From DASQMT01 sp963839615 (GTDB taxonomy: Bacteria; Actinomycetota; Thermoleophilia; Solirubrobacterales; Solirubrobacteraceae), in assembly GCA_963839615.1 (NCBI GenBank), contig CAWIVY010000010.1:310001-374000 (forward strand): a stretch of 64,000 nt of DNA. The letters are read 5' to 3'. Position 1 is the stretch's first letter. Every line of letters begins with the position of its first letter. Under the pieces are notes generated by a model. That model did no database searches. It was not told where the DNA came from and saw only the letters and a program-made list of their open reading frames with translations. Position numbers and translations under genes: made by a program. This document shows positions 53,711 through 63,400 of this stretch, piece after piece.

Positions 53711-56500
53711 CTATCCCAGGGCGGCGGACAGCTCGCGCCGAGAGCGGATCCCGAGCTTGCGATAGGCGTTCGAAAGGTGTACCTCGACGGTCTTCGGGGT
53801 CACGAAGAGCGCCTGCGCGATGTCGCGGTTGGTCTCGCCGCCGGCGGCGAGGTCGGCCACGCGGCGCTCGGACGCGGTCAGCGCGGCCACGCCCGCCATC
53901 GCATCGGTGCGCGGGCGGGCGCCGGCCGCGTAGAGCTCGGACCGGACCTCGTCGGCGAGCGCCGGCGCGCCGCAAGCCGATGCCAGCTCGAGCGCCTCGC
54001 GCAGCGGCTCGCGCGCCTCGGCGGGGCGGCGCGCGTGGCGCAGCGCGGACCCGAGCGCGGCCAGCGCCTTGGCGTGCTCGAGCCGCGCGGTGCTGCCCGC
54101 CAGCACGGCGACCGCCTCCTCGAGCCGCGCGAGCCCCGCATCGCGCTCGAGCCGCCCGAGCACCCGCAGCGCGCGGCCGAGCATCCCGGGCGCGCCGTAG
54201 CGGCGGGCGAGCTCGAGCTCGTCGCGCGCGAGCGCGAGCGCCTCGTCCGTGCGCCCGAGCCGGTCGAGCGCCTCGGCGCCCAGCAGCCGCCAGGGCGTCC
54301 CGGGCGAGTCCCGGTATGCCGCGAAGCGCTGTGGGAACCGCTCCGCGGCGGCGGCCGCGTCGTCCCAGCGGCCCTCGGCGACGAGCAGCGCGAGCTCGGC
54401 ATGGAGCCAGTGGCGCGCGGCGTCGGCCGCGCCGCCGACGTCCACGCTGCGCTCGAGCGCCCGGCGCGCCGCCGGCACATCGCCGCGCGCGAGCAGCAGC
54501 TGGCAGAGGATCGCGTCGGCGTACGCGCGCGCGCTGTCGCCGAGCCCGTAGGTGTCGAATCCCTCGATCGAGGCGCGGACGCGGTCGGTCGCCTCCTCGA
54601 GCTCGCCGTGACGCCAGAGCTGGTAGCCGATCCACAGGTGCACGGAGCAGATGTCGAGCAGCGAGCCGCGCCGGTGGGCATCGGCCTCGAGCAGGACGAG
54701 CTGCTCGAGCCCCTCGGCGCGATCGGCCAGCACGAGCGTCATCGTCGCGATGATCACGACCAGGCCGTTGCCCGTCGCGAGCAGCTCGCCGTCCGCGAAC
54801 GCGGTCAGCGCGAGCGCGGAGGTGGCTTCGGCGGTGCCGCCGCGGTTGGCCCAGTCGTAGGCGGCGATGCCCGCGAGCGCTCTCGCCCCCGGTCCCGGCT
54901 CGGTCGGCGGACGCCGCTGGGCGGCCATGCGCGGGAGCAGCCGCTGGTCGCCGCCGAAGTAGTAGGTCGCGAGCGCCAGCGCCTCGAGCCAGCGCCGCAG
55001 GTCGCCGTGCTCGGGGCCGAGCGCCGCCCCGGCGCTCTCCGCGACGGCGCAGGCCTCCGCGACCGCGTTGGTGAACAGCAGCGAGCCGAAGAGCAGCAGG
55101 GCGAGCTCGCCGCGCGCCCCCGGGTCATCGAGCGCGTCGTATGCCTCCTGCAGGTGCTGAGCGGCCGCCGGGCCGCTGGTGAGGGCCTCGGCGGTGCCGA
55201 GCGCGATCAGGAACTCCGACCGGCGCTCGGCCGGCGGCGGCTCCTCGAGCGCGCGGCGGAGGTACGCGACCGCGCTCTCCGCCGCGCCCTTGCGCACCGC
55301 CGCCGCGCCGGCGCGCGCGAGCAGCTCGGCGACCCAGATCGCGCCGCGGCGCGGGGCGATGAGCAGCTGCGCGGCCACGTGCTCGTCGTCGGCGCCGGCG
55401 TCGCGGAGCGCCTGCGCCGCGCGCTCGTGCTCGAGCTCGCGCTCGGGTGGCGGCAGCTCGTGGTAGACGGCATCGCGCACCAGCGGGTGCACGAAGCCGA
55501 GCGGCGGGTCCGGGCGGATGATCTCGGCGCGAATCAGCTCACCCGTCGCGGCGGCCGCCGCGCGCTCGTCGCAGCCGGCCAGCGTCGCGATCGGCGCGAG
55601 CGCCGCGCTCTCGCCGAGCACCGCGGTGGCTCGCGCCACGGCACGGGCGTCGGTCGACAGGCGCGCCAGCCGCAGCAGCACCGTGCCGGAGACCGCGCGC
55701 GGCCCGATCGCGCGCACGACCGCGGCCTGGTCGGCGCCGGGCCGTACCCCCTCGCCCTCGAGCGCCCGCAGCAGCTGGCGCAGCAGCAGCGGGTTGCCGC
55801 CCGTCGCTTCGTGACAGGCCGCGCAGAAGGCCGGGTCCGCCCCGGCGCCGAGCCGCTCGCGCACCAGCGCGGCGACCGCGCCCTCGCTGAGCGGGCCGGG
55901 TTGCAGGGACAACGTGGCCGGGTCGCCGGCGATCTCCCCGAGCAGAACCGGATCGGTCGCGGGCTCGTTCGTGCGCAGCGTGGTCGCGACGAGTGCGGGC
56001 ACGCCGTCGAGCCGGCGGGCGAGGTAGGCCAGGAAGCGCAGCGACGGCCGGTCGCACCAGTGCAGGTCGTCGACGGCGAGCAGGAGCGGGCGCTCGGCGG
56101 CGAGGTTGAGGCAGAGCCAGTACAGCCCGTGCAGCGCGGCGAACGACGCGCTGCCCTCGGCCTCGGTGCCCGGCGCGGCCTCGAACACCGCGGCGGCCGG
56201 TGCGGCGGCGCCGGCGAGCGCGGCCGCGCGCGACTCGGCGACCGGTGCCTCGAAGAGCTGGCGCACGACTCCGTAGGCGAACTCCCGCTCGAGCTCGCTC
56301 GCTCGCGCCGCGAGGACGCGCAGCTCGCCGGCCGATCGCTCGCGCAGCCCGATGAGCAGCCCGGACTTGCCGATCCCGGCCGGCCCCTCGATCACGACCA
56401 GCCGCCCGCGTCCCGCCGCCGCCGCGCCGGCGAGCTCGTCCAGCAGCGCGAACTCGGAGTCCCGTTCGCGCAGGCCCGGAGTGGCGGGTTCAGGCTGCAA
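53711..56500 (-). CDS. Second LuxR-family AAA/TPR (LAL-type) regulator
   Basis: A 929-residue protein with the same plan as its neighbour. Walker A EGPAGIGKSGLL near 38, Walker B LLLAVDDLHWCDR near 137, a TPR-like helical middle, and C-terminal HTH LTASERRVADLAAGGETNRD with FVTPKTVEVHLSNAYRKLGI. The two are diverged paralogues. The only apparent start is a TTG at 56500 inside the end of the patatin gene, giving an 11-bp overlap and probable coupling to it. Confidence 0.88.
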   Translation of the reverse strand: MQPEPATPGLRERDSEFALLDELAGAAAAGRGRLVVIEGPAGIGKSGLLIGLRERSAGELRVLAARASELEREFAYGVVRQLFEAPVAESRAAALAGAAAPAAAVFEAAPGTEAEGSASFAALHGLYWLCLNLAAERPLLLAVDDLHWCDRPSLRFLAYLARRLDGVPALVATTLRTNEPATDPVLLGEIAGDPATLSLQPGPLSEGAVAALVRERLGAGADPAFCAACHEATGGNPLLLRQLLRALEGEGVRPGADQAAVVRAIGPRAVSGTVLLRLARLSTDARAVARATAVLGESAALAPIATLAGCDERAAAAATGELIRAEIIRPDPPLGFVHPLVRDAVYHELPPPERELEHERAAQALRDAGADDEHVAAQLLIAPRRGAIWVAELLARAGAAAVRKGAAESAVAYLRRALEEPPPAERRSEFLIALGTAEALTSGPAAAQHLQEAYDALDDPGARGELALLLFGSLLFTNAVAEACAVAESAGAALGPEHGDLRRWLEALALATYYFGGDQRLLPRMAAQRRPPTEPGPGARALAGIAAYDWANRGGTAEATSALALTAFADGELLATGNGLVVIIATMTLVLADRAEGLEQLVLLEADAHRRGSLLDICSVHLWIGYQLWRHGELEEATDRVRASIEGFDTYGLGDSARAYADAILCQLLLARGDVPAARRALERSVDVGGAADAARHWLHAELALLVAEGRWDDAAAAAERFPQRFAAYRDSPGTPWRLLGAEALDRLGRTDEALALARDELELARRYGAPGMLGRALRVLGRLERDAGLARLEEAVAVLAGSTARLEHAKALAALGSALRHARRPAEAREPLREALELASACGAPALADEVRSELYAAGARPRTDAMAGVAALTASERRVADLAAGGETNRDIAQALFVTPKTVEVHLSNAYRKLGIRSRRELSAALG

Positions 56501-57437
56501 GGATCGCGCAGACGCGGTCGAGCTCGGGCTCCGAGGCCGCGATCAGCTGTTCGGCCTCCGTGCGCAGGGCGGCGAGGTTGCGCTCGCTCGCGTCGTCCAG
56601 GTCGTCGGACGCGACGTTCAGCGCCGTCTGCAGGCGCACGAAGCGGTCGCCCATCAGCGTCCCCGCCTCGAACTCGATCGTGTCCGCGACGCCGTCGAAC
56701 ACCATGTCGAGCACCGGTCGCGCCCATTCGAGCTGTCCCCACCCGCGCGTCTGCTCGTACGTATAGGCGCGGGTGTGCTCGCCTGTCCCGAGCGACAGCA
56801 TCAGCTCGAGCTCGTCGGCGCGGCCGGCGGCGGCGACGTCGGTGAACGCGCACATCGAGGGATTGACCGCGTACACGCCGCCGTCGATCAGCGGGTACGT
56901 CCGCGCGCCGGCGACATCGGTCGCCTCGAGAGGCTCGAAGTAGCTCGGCGCCGCCGAGGTGGCACGCGCGACCGCGACGAGCGGGAAGTCGTAGGCGGGG
57001 TCCTGCCGCGCGCGCGCCGAGCGGAAGAAGAACGCGAAGCGGCCGCTGATGTCGTAGGCCGTCACGAGCACGTCCGCGAGCGTCTCGGAGAGCCGCGCCT
57101 CGCCGAGATAGCGCGCGAGCGCGGCGTTGAGCCCGTCGTCGTCGTAACGCTCGTCGACCCAGCCGTCGACCGAGAAGATGCGCTTGCGCAGGCTGCGGTG
57201 GAAGATCTTCGGCCCCTCCTCGACGTACAGGCCCGCGAGGTCGTGCGCCGAGTAGAGCGGCCGGCCGTCGGGCCCGCGACGGGTCAGGCCACACGCGAGG
57301 ATCCCGCCCGTGGAAGTGCCGCCGACGAGGTCGACCAGCTCGCCGATCCGGCGCCCGATCCGGCGCTCGATCTCGGCGAGCACGAGGGCCGGGATCAGGC
57401 CGCGGATGCCGCCGCCGTCGATGCAGAGGACCTTCAC
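56490..57437 (-). CDS. Patatin-like phospholipase
   Basis: A 315-residue patatin. The three motifs are intact: oxyanion hole DGGGIRGLIPAL at the N-terminus, nucleophile elbow GGTSTGGI near 47 and the catalytic Asp in PLIDGGVYAVNP near 190. Patatins are Ser-Asp dyad lipid acyl hydrolases; the protein has no signal peptide, so it is probably cytosolic. The GTG at 57437 is used because TAGACT lies 7 nt upstream and the motif begins at once. Overlap with a LuxR-AAA gene suggests a joint signalling role. Confidence 0.9.
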   Translation of the reverse strand: MKVLCIDGGGIRGLIPALVLAEIERRIGRRIGELVDLVGGTSTGGILACGLTRRGPDGRPLYSAHDLAGLYVEEGPKIFHRSLRKRIFSVDGWVDERYDDDGLNAALARYLGEARLSETLADVLVTAYDISGRFAFFFRSARARQDPAYDFPLVAVARATSAAPSYFEPLEATDVAGARTYPLIDGGVYAVNPSMCAFTDVAAAGRADELELMLSLGTGEHTRAYTYEQTRGWGQLEWARPVLDMVFDGVADTIEFEAGTLMGDRFVRLQTALNVASDDLDDASERNLAALRTEAEQLIAASEPELDRVCAILAA

Positions 57438-57444
57438 GGCCGCG

Positions 57445-57450
57445 AGTCTA
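57445..57450 (-). promoter_or_regulatory. -10 element for leaderless patatin mRNA
   Basis: TAGACT on the minus strand ends 7 nt before the GTG at 57437. A divergent TAGGTT box (57467-57472) serves the gene on the other strand. Confidence 0.5.
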
Positions 57451-57480
57451 GTTTTCCGGAACGCGGTAGGTTGGCGACGG

Positions 57481-58288
57481 ATGCTCCGGCGCAGGCTCTC
57501 ATGCGTTGCCATCGGCCTCGCGGCGATCGCCACCATGGCAGTCCCTGCTGCAGCCCAGGACCCGGCGCGCGCCTGCACCGCCGGCGAGCTGGCCGGCACG
57601 CGCACGCCGGTCGTCGTCGAGCAGGACAGCGGCGACGGCTACGAGACGAGCACGCTCGCGACGGGCAGGGCCTACCGTGCGAGTGTGATCCCCGAGTACG
57701 GGCCGTGACCTGGACCGCCGAGGTCGGCCCGCCGGGCGACTCGGTCACGACCACGCTGCCGTCGCGTACCTGACCGTGGCGTCCTCCAGGCCGATCTCGA
57801 CGGCGGCGTCGTACACGAAGCGGCGCGGCGGCTACCCGCCGAAGTGGACGCTCCGACTGGTCCCGCCGCCGCTGGCCGGACTCGACGCACGCGACGCGCG
57901 CGATCAGAGCCCCGTCACGGTGCTGGTCCGACTGCGGACCGGGACCACGCGGCCGCCGAAGCCGCAGGGCAAGGCGACGTACCGGATCAAGTACCGCTAC
58001 TCCGCCGACGCCGACTTCCTCGAGACCGGTGGCCAGGGCCCGAACTACATCCCGCGGATCTACACCAACCTCAGCTGGGACGGGCGCAGCGTGGTGTTCC
58101 AGTCCAACCCGAACGTGCCGCGCCGCGGCGTCCGCTTCGCGTTCTCGATCGAGGTGCTCCAGGCCGGTCAGCGGATCGGCGGGCTCCGCTCGGGCGCGTT
58201 CTGCCACTCGTTCCGCTACCGCCGCAGCGACGGTGCCATGCGCACGACCGCGGGTTGCAGGCGACCGCACTTCGCGCCGCGGCCATAG
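57481..58288 (+). pseudogene. Secreted hypothetical protein, two frameshifts
   Basis: A signal peptide LSCVAIGLAAIATMAVPAAA and mature start ACTAGELAGTRTPVVVEQDS read in frame from 57481. The match moves to a second frame near 57,700 (VTWTAEVGPPGDSVTTTLPS) and a third near 57,770. The last continues cleanly as GYPPKWTLRLVPPPLAGLDA, YRIKYRYSADADFLETGG and GAFCHSFRYRRSDG to the stop at 58288. The direction of both shifts fits single-base losses, unlike the insertions elsewhere. TAGGTT lies 8 nt before the ATG. No known family. Confidence 0.65.
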
Positions 58289-58326
58289 GCCTGCAAGCAC
58301 GCGTCTGGCGAGGTAGGTTTGCCCGC

Positions 58327-58857
58327 ATGACCCCCCGCAGCCTCGCACGCACCGTCTTCGTCACCGCCGCCCTGGGCGCCCTCGCGCTCGTCCCGGCCGC
58401 CGCTCCCGGCGAAGCCGGGCACGCCGCCGCGAAGCGGATAACCGCAGCCGGCGTCGGCAAGGTCAAGCTCGGCAAGACGTTCCGCCAGCTGCGCACGGCG
58501 GGCCTGATCGGCCGCCTGCGACCCGGCTGCGAGCTGAGCGGCCCGAACACGCGCTTCGCCCGCCTGAAGAGCCCGCTCCAGGGCACCGTCGACTTCACCC
58601 GCACGTCGCCGCGCAGGGTCAAGCGCGTCACGGTGCGCGGTGGGGCGAAGGCCCGCGGCGTCGGGATCGGCGCGACGATCGCGCAGATCCAGTCCGCGTT
58701 CCCCCAGGCGACGATCGACCACAGCACCGAGCAGCTCTTCGGGATCACGCTCGTCAAGGTCCCGAAGAGCGGCGGCGGGCGGATTCAGTTCGCGGTCGAC
58801 GTGAACACGGGCGAGACGACCCTGATCGCGGTCCCGCGGCTCGCGTTCTGCGAGTAG
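58327..58857 (+). CDS. Secreted hypothetical protein
   Basis: A 176-residue protein with a signal peptide (residues 1-31, LGALALVPAAAPGEA). The mature part has an amphipathic AAGVGKVKLGKTFRQLRTAG, one Cys in RPGCELSG, a TVDFTRTSPRRVKRVTVRGG strand pair and a C-terminal Cys. The KVKLGKT...LRTAG and AQIQSAFPQA pattern resembles small exported bacterial domains that bind each other or the wall. Leaderless start: TAGGTT ends 7 nt before the ATG. Confidence 0.75.
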   Translation: MTPRSLARTVFVTAALGALALVPAAAPGEAGHAAAKRITAAGVGKVKLGKTFRQLRTAGLIGRLRPGCELSGPNTRFARLKSPLQGTVDFTRTSPRRVKRVTVRGGAKARGVGIGATIAQIQSAFPQATIDHSTEQLFGITLVKVPKSGGGRIQFAVDVNTGETTLIAVPRLAFCE

Positions 58858-59547
58858 CTAGCCGCTCGTCGCTGCCGCCAGCGCGGGGTCGGCGCTGCGG
58901 CCGGTGTAGCGGGCCTCGCGCTGCCAGGAGCCCGGCGGCTGGGTGTGCAGCCTCCAGTACTCCTCGGCGATCTCGTCGGGATCGAACGCGGAGCCGGGCG
59001 CGACCGCGCCGTGGACGGTGACGGTCGCGACGTGGACGCCCGACGGCTCGTACGCGCGGGCGAGGAGCTCGGTCAGCGCGCGCAGGCCGGCCTTGCCGAG
59101 CGACAGGCTCGTCACGCCGGGCACGGGCTCGGGCATCCCGCCGGTGAGCACGATCGTGCCGCGGCCGGACTCGATCATCCCCGGACCGAGGTGGGCGACG
59201 GCCGTGATCGCGCCCACCACGTTGACCGCCCAGGCGTCGAGGTGCTGCCGGGCCGTGAGCTCGCCGGGCACGTCCGATTGGATCAGCGCCGCGTTGTAGA
59301 CGAGCACCTCGGGCGGGCCGAGACGATCGACGACCTGGTCGAGCGCCGCGCGCAGGGCGTGCTCGTCGGTCACGTCGGCGGTGATGCCGAAGGTCTCGGC
59401 CGCGCCGCCGGCGAGCGAGTCCAGCGCTTGCTCGACCGTCGCCTGCGAGCGCGCGAGGACGGCGACGGGCACGCCCTCGCGCGCGAACCGGCGGGCGACG
59501 GACGCTCCGATACCGGGCCCGGCGCCGATCACTATCGCTCCTGCCAT
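58858..59547 (-). CDS. SDR-fold protein lacking the catalytic tyrosine
   Basis: A 229-residue short-chain dehydrogenase fold. The cofactor motif is intact (VIGAGPGIGASVARRF), but the NNAG block is YNAA. The YxxxK segment reads TSLSLGKAG: the Lys remains while the Tyr position is Leu. It therefore may bind NAD(P) without normal dehydrogenase activity, or use another acid. AGGAG precedes the ATG at 59547. A perfect 11-bp operator lies 28 bp upstream, so expression is tightly regulated despite the altered active site. Confidence 0.83.
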   Translation of the reverse strand: MAGAIVIGAGPGIGASVARRFAREGVPVAVLARSQATVEQALDSLAGGAAETFGITADVTDEHALRAALDQVVDRLGPPEVLVYNAALIQSDVPGELTARQHLDAWAVNVVGAITAVAHLGPGMIESGRGTIVLTGGMPEPVPGVTSLSLGKAGLRALTELLARAYEPSGVHVATVTVHGAVAPGSAFDPDEIAEEYWRLHTQPPGSWQREARYTGRSADPALAAATSG

Positions 59548-59574
59548 CTCGTTCTCCTGGGGTTTGTCCGTGAG

Positions 59575-59597
59575 CTTGCTTATCAATGATAAGCAAG
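59575..59597 (-). promoter_or_regulatory. Perfect TetR-type operator upstream of the SDR gene
   Basis: CTTGCTTATCA and TGATAAGCAAG are a perfect 11-bp inverted repeat around a single central A. The AT-rich core stands out in this genome. It lies between the SDR start and the end of the next gene, at the expected promoter position. The repressor is not encoded next to it. Confidence 0.75.
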
Positions 59598-59611
59598 TCG
59601 CGGCGCCGGCC

Positions 59612-59953
59612 CTAGGAGCCGAACTCGAAGCGGATCGTCTTGAACAGCTCGTCCCCCTCGCCGGGCTTGCTGCAGCGCACGAAGCGCAGCTCCGGTCCTG
59701 CTTGGGCGACATGGCAGGAGAAGCGACGCACGAGGCACGACGAGGTGCCCAGCCCGCACTTGCCCGGTACCGTGCGCGCGACGAGGCGGGCTCGGCGGCA
59801 CGTCACGCGCCGCGCGGTGACGTCCGCGAACAGCAGGCCGCCGGCGGCGGTGAAGTCGCCGCACGACTTCATCGGCGGCCTGTCGATGGCCTGCGCCGGA
59901 GAGGGCAGTGCGAACGTGGCGAGTACGGCGGCGGCGGCGAGCAGCTTGAGCAT
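59612..59953 (-). CDS. Small secreted Cys-rich protein
   Basis: A 113-residue exported protein: signal peptide 1-22 ending AQA, mature start IDRPPMKSCGDF, and six cysteines in the mature part (including VTCRRARLV, KCGLGTSSCLV, SCHVAQAG and VRCSKPG) that could form disulfides. Architecture matches the frameshifted gene at 36704-36981, so both belong to a small exported family. TAGCGT ends 6 nt before the ATG. Confidence 0.75.
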   Translation of the reverse strand: MLKLLAAAAVLATFALPSPAQAIDRPPMKSCGDFTAAGGLLFADVTARRVTCRRARLVARTVPGKCGLGTSSCLVRRFSCHVAQAGPELRFVRCSKPGEGDELFKTIRFEFGS

Positions 59954-59979
59954 GCCCGAACGCTATCGCCGCCGGGCGC

Positions 59980-60057
59980 CTATGCGAAGGCGACCGCGAC
60001 CCCGGCGTCCTGGCGGCGCCGGACGACGCGGCGGAAGCGACGCAGCACCCGGGTCAT
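59980..60057 (-). CDS. Possible 25-residue Arg-rich peptide
   Basis: A short frame, MTRVLRRFRRVVRRRQDAG plus VAVAFA, whose ATG overlaps the stop of the gene upstream (ATGA). Overlap of this kind marks real genes elsewhere in the window, but length and composition alone cannot prove it. Confidence 0.25.
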   Translation of the reverse strand: MTRVLRRFRRVVRRRQDAGVAVAFA

Positions 60058-60314
60058 GATCCGCTCACCTGTGCGAGCTCGCCGGAGCTCTCGTCGGCGG
60101 TGCGACGGTTGCCGGCATAGGCGTAGGGATGCTGGAAGACGTCGAGCGCGCGCTGGTCGTCGTCGACCTCGAGCGTGAAGGCGTCGCCCGTCTTGGCATC
60201 GCGGACCGCGACGAGCGCGCGGTCGTCGTGCGGACGCCAGAGCAGCCAAACGGCGATTCCGTCGCTGACACGGTGATCGAGTTCGCGCAGTTCGGCTGAG
60301 GTGTTCTCGGGCAT
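60054..60314 (-). CDS. Small soluble hypothetical protein
   Basis: An 86-residue protein, ELRELDHRVSDGIAVWLLWR with HDDRALVAVRDAKTGDAFTL and FQHPYAYAGNRR, looking like a small beta-rich domain. No family is recognised. The ATG at 60314 lies 106 bp from the end of metH; that gap shows nothing I can support. Confidence 0.6.
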   Translation of the reverse strand: MPENTSAELRELDHRVSDGIAVWLLWRPHDDRALVAVRDAKTGDAFTLEVDDDQRALDVFQHPYAYAGNRRTADESSGELAQVSGS

Positions 60315-60420
60315 GCGCCAAACGGTCGCATCCGCCCGGGGCCGCCGACACCGCGCCAGCCTGCGAATGAGTGGCGGGCTGACCGCCGTCAGGGGGGTAC
60401 GGCAGTCCGTACGTGACCAG

Positions 60421-63400
60421 CTAGGCGCTGGTGCCGGCCGGCTCGGCCTCGAACTCGGGCTCGGCGTCGTCGGGCTCGGCGAACAGCGACGGGTCGCGGC
60501 GCGAGCCCTTGATCACGTCGTCGGCCCGGCCCTTGTGGCCCTCGGGCAGCAGCTTGCCGCTCGTGGTGCCGAAGTAGATCGCCTCCGGGTGGTGGGCGAC
60601 GATCGCCAGCGTGGACTGCTCGGGCTCGACCGCGTAGCCGCCCGAGAGGCGCAGGCCGATCCGGTTCGTGGCGTCGAGCAGGCGGTAGACCTTCTCGTGC
60701 TCGGACTGGTCCGGCACCGCCGGGTAGCCCCACGAGTAGCGCCGGCCCTGCGTCGCGGGGATGCCGAGGTCCTGGCGGATGCGCCAGTGCAGCCACTCCG
60801 CCATGCCCTCGGCGGTCTGCACGCCCATGCCGTGCGTGAAGAGCTGCTCGGCGAACTCGCCCTCGGCCTCCAGGCGCGCCATCAGCTCCGTGACCTCGTC
60901 GCCGGCGGTGACGGCCTGCAGCGCGACGACGTCGAGCTCGCCCGACTCCTTCGGGCGGTAGAAGTCGGCCAGGCAGATCCGGTCGCCGTTCGGCTGGCGC
61001 GGGGCGACGAGCCGCTCGAGCTCCGTCTCGCGGTCCTCGGGATCGAGCACGACGATCTCGTTGCCCTCGGAGTAGCAGGGGAAGTAGCCGACGAGCGCGC
61101 GCGGCCGCAGGTAGTCCTGCTCGGCCCACATGCGTTCCAGGCGCGGGCGGAAGTCGTCTGCGATCAGGCGCCGCCACTCCTCCCCCTTGACCCCGCGGCC
61201 GCCCCAGTGCAGCTTGAAGAGCACGTGGGTGTCGAGGTGCGGGTAGACCTCGTCGAGGTCGACGGGGATCTCGCGCACGCCCCAGAACGGCGGCTCGGGG
61301 ATCGGGACGTCGGTCGCGGCCGGCGAGCGGACGGAGTCGTCGGCGAAGTTGTGCACGACCTCGGTCTCGCCCTCCTCGCGCAGCTTGCGCGCGTCCTCGC
61401 GGACCTGCTCCACCAGGAGCTCGCGCGACTCGCCGTCGACGAGCCGGTCCATCACCGACAGGCCCTCGAACGCGTCCTTGCAGTAGAAGACGCCGGGCTC
61501 GTAGAGGTCGTCGGACTCCTTGCCGTCGGGGAAGTTGGCGCGCAGTCCGAACTTGCGGTTGATCGCCGCGCCGCCGACGAGCAGCGGGAACTCCATCCCG
61601 TGCGAGTGCAGCTCGGACACGCACAGCGGCATCTGCTTCGACGTCGACACGAGCAATGCGCTGAGGCCGATCGCGGTCGCGTCGTGCTCGCGCGCGGCGT
61701 CGAGGATCGTCCCGATCGGGACCTGCTTGCCGAGGTCGACGACCGTGTAGCCGTTGTTCGTGAGGATCGTGTTGACGAGCGACTTGCCGATGTCGTGCAC
61801 GTCGCCGAACACGGTCGCGAGCACGACGGTGCCCTTCGTGTAGCCCTCGAGCTTGTCGAGGTACTGCTCGAGCTGGGCGACGGCGCGCTTCATCACCTCG
61901 GCGCTCTGGAGCACGAACGGCAGGATCAGCTCGCCGGCGCCGAACTTGTCACCGACCTCCTTCATCGCCGGCAGCAGCACGTCGTTGAGCGTCGGCACGG
62001 CGCCGAGCTTCTTCACCGCGGCGTCGATCTGGTCCTCGACGCCGTCGCGCTTGCGGCGCAGGATGTGCCAGTGCAGCGCCTCCTCGGGCTCCATGCCCGC
62101 GGTCGGGTCGGCCACCTCGGCCTCCGCGTCGGCCGAGGTCTTCGCCTCGTAGTGGGCGATGAACCGCTCGAGCGCGTCCTCGCGCCGGTTGAACACGAGA
62201 TCGTCGGCGAGCGCGCGCTCCTCCTCGTCGACCTCCGCGTAGGGCGTGATGTGGTTCGGGTTGACCATCGCGAGGTCCAGGCCGGCCTCGACGCAGTGGT
62301 GCAGGAAGACGGAGTTCAGGACCGACCGCGCGGCCATGCCGATGCCGAACGAGACGTTCGAGACGCCGAGCGACGTGAGTACGCCGGGCAGCTCGGACTT
62401 GATCAGGCGGATGCCCTCGATCGTCTCGACGGCCGACGGCCGCCACTCCTCGTCGCCCGTCGTCAGCGTGAACGTGAGCGCGTCGAAGATCAGCAGCTGG
62501 GGATCCATCCCGTGCTCGCCGCAGACGAGGTCGTGGATTCGCTTGGCGATCTCGAGCTTGCGCTCGCGCGTCTTGCCCATGCCGACCTCGTCGATCGTCA
62601 GCGCGATCAGCGCGGCGCCGTGGGCCATCGCGATCGGCGTGACGCGGTCGAGCTTGTCGCGCCCGGCCTCGAGGTTGACCGAGTTGACGATCGCGCGGCC
62701 CGGGATCTGCTCGAGCGCGACCTCGATCACCTCGGGCTCGGTCGAATCTACCTGGATCGGGGCCGGCTGCGTGAGCGAGACCTTCTTCGCCACGAGCCGC
62801 ATCTGCTCGTCCTCGTCCTGGCGCTCGGTCAGCGCGACGCAGAGGTCGAGCGCGTGGGCGCCGCCCTCGACCTGGTCCTCGGCGACGGCGACGAGGCCGT
62901 CGTAGTCGTCGGCCAGCAGCATCTCCTTGGCCTTGCGCGAGCCCTGCGAGTTGACGCGCTCGCCGACGAGCGTCGGCGCCGGGTCCTGGGCGAGCGGCGT
63001 CGCGGTCATCATCGAGGACACGTGCGGCGCGCGCGGCGCGGGGCGCGGGGCGGGCCTGCCGCCGCCGACGCGGTCGACGATCGCGCGGATGTGGTCGGTC
63101 GTGGTGCCGCAGCAGCCGCCGACGATCGAGATGCCGTAGCGGTCGACGAACTCGCCGAGGGTGTTCGCGAGCGTGTCGGGGCCCTCCGGGAAGATCGTCT
63201 CGCCGTCAGGGCCCTGGTGCGGGATGCCGGCGTTCGGGATGCACTGGACCGGCACCGGCGAGTGCTCGCCGAGGAAGCGGACGGCGTCGCGCATGTCCTC
63301 GGGGCCGGTCGAGCAGTTCAGGCCGATCACGTCGACCGAGAGCGCCTCGAGCGTCGCGAGCACGGCGGAGATGTCGGTGCCGAGCAGCATCTTGCCGCCG

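Noticed and set aside
53654..56845. A 1,063-codon plus-strand frame
   Set aside because: Antisense to the LuxR-AAA gene; composition-driven open frame in high-GC DNA.
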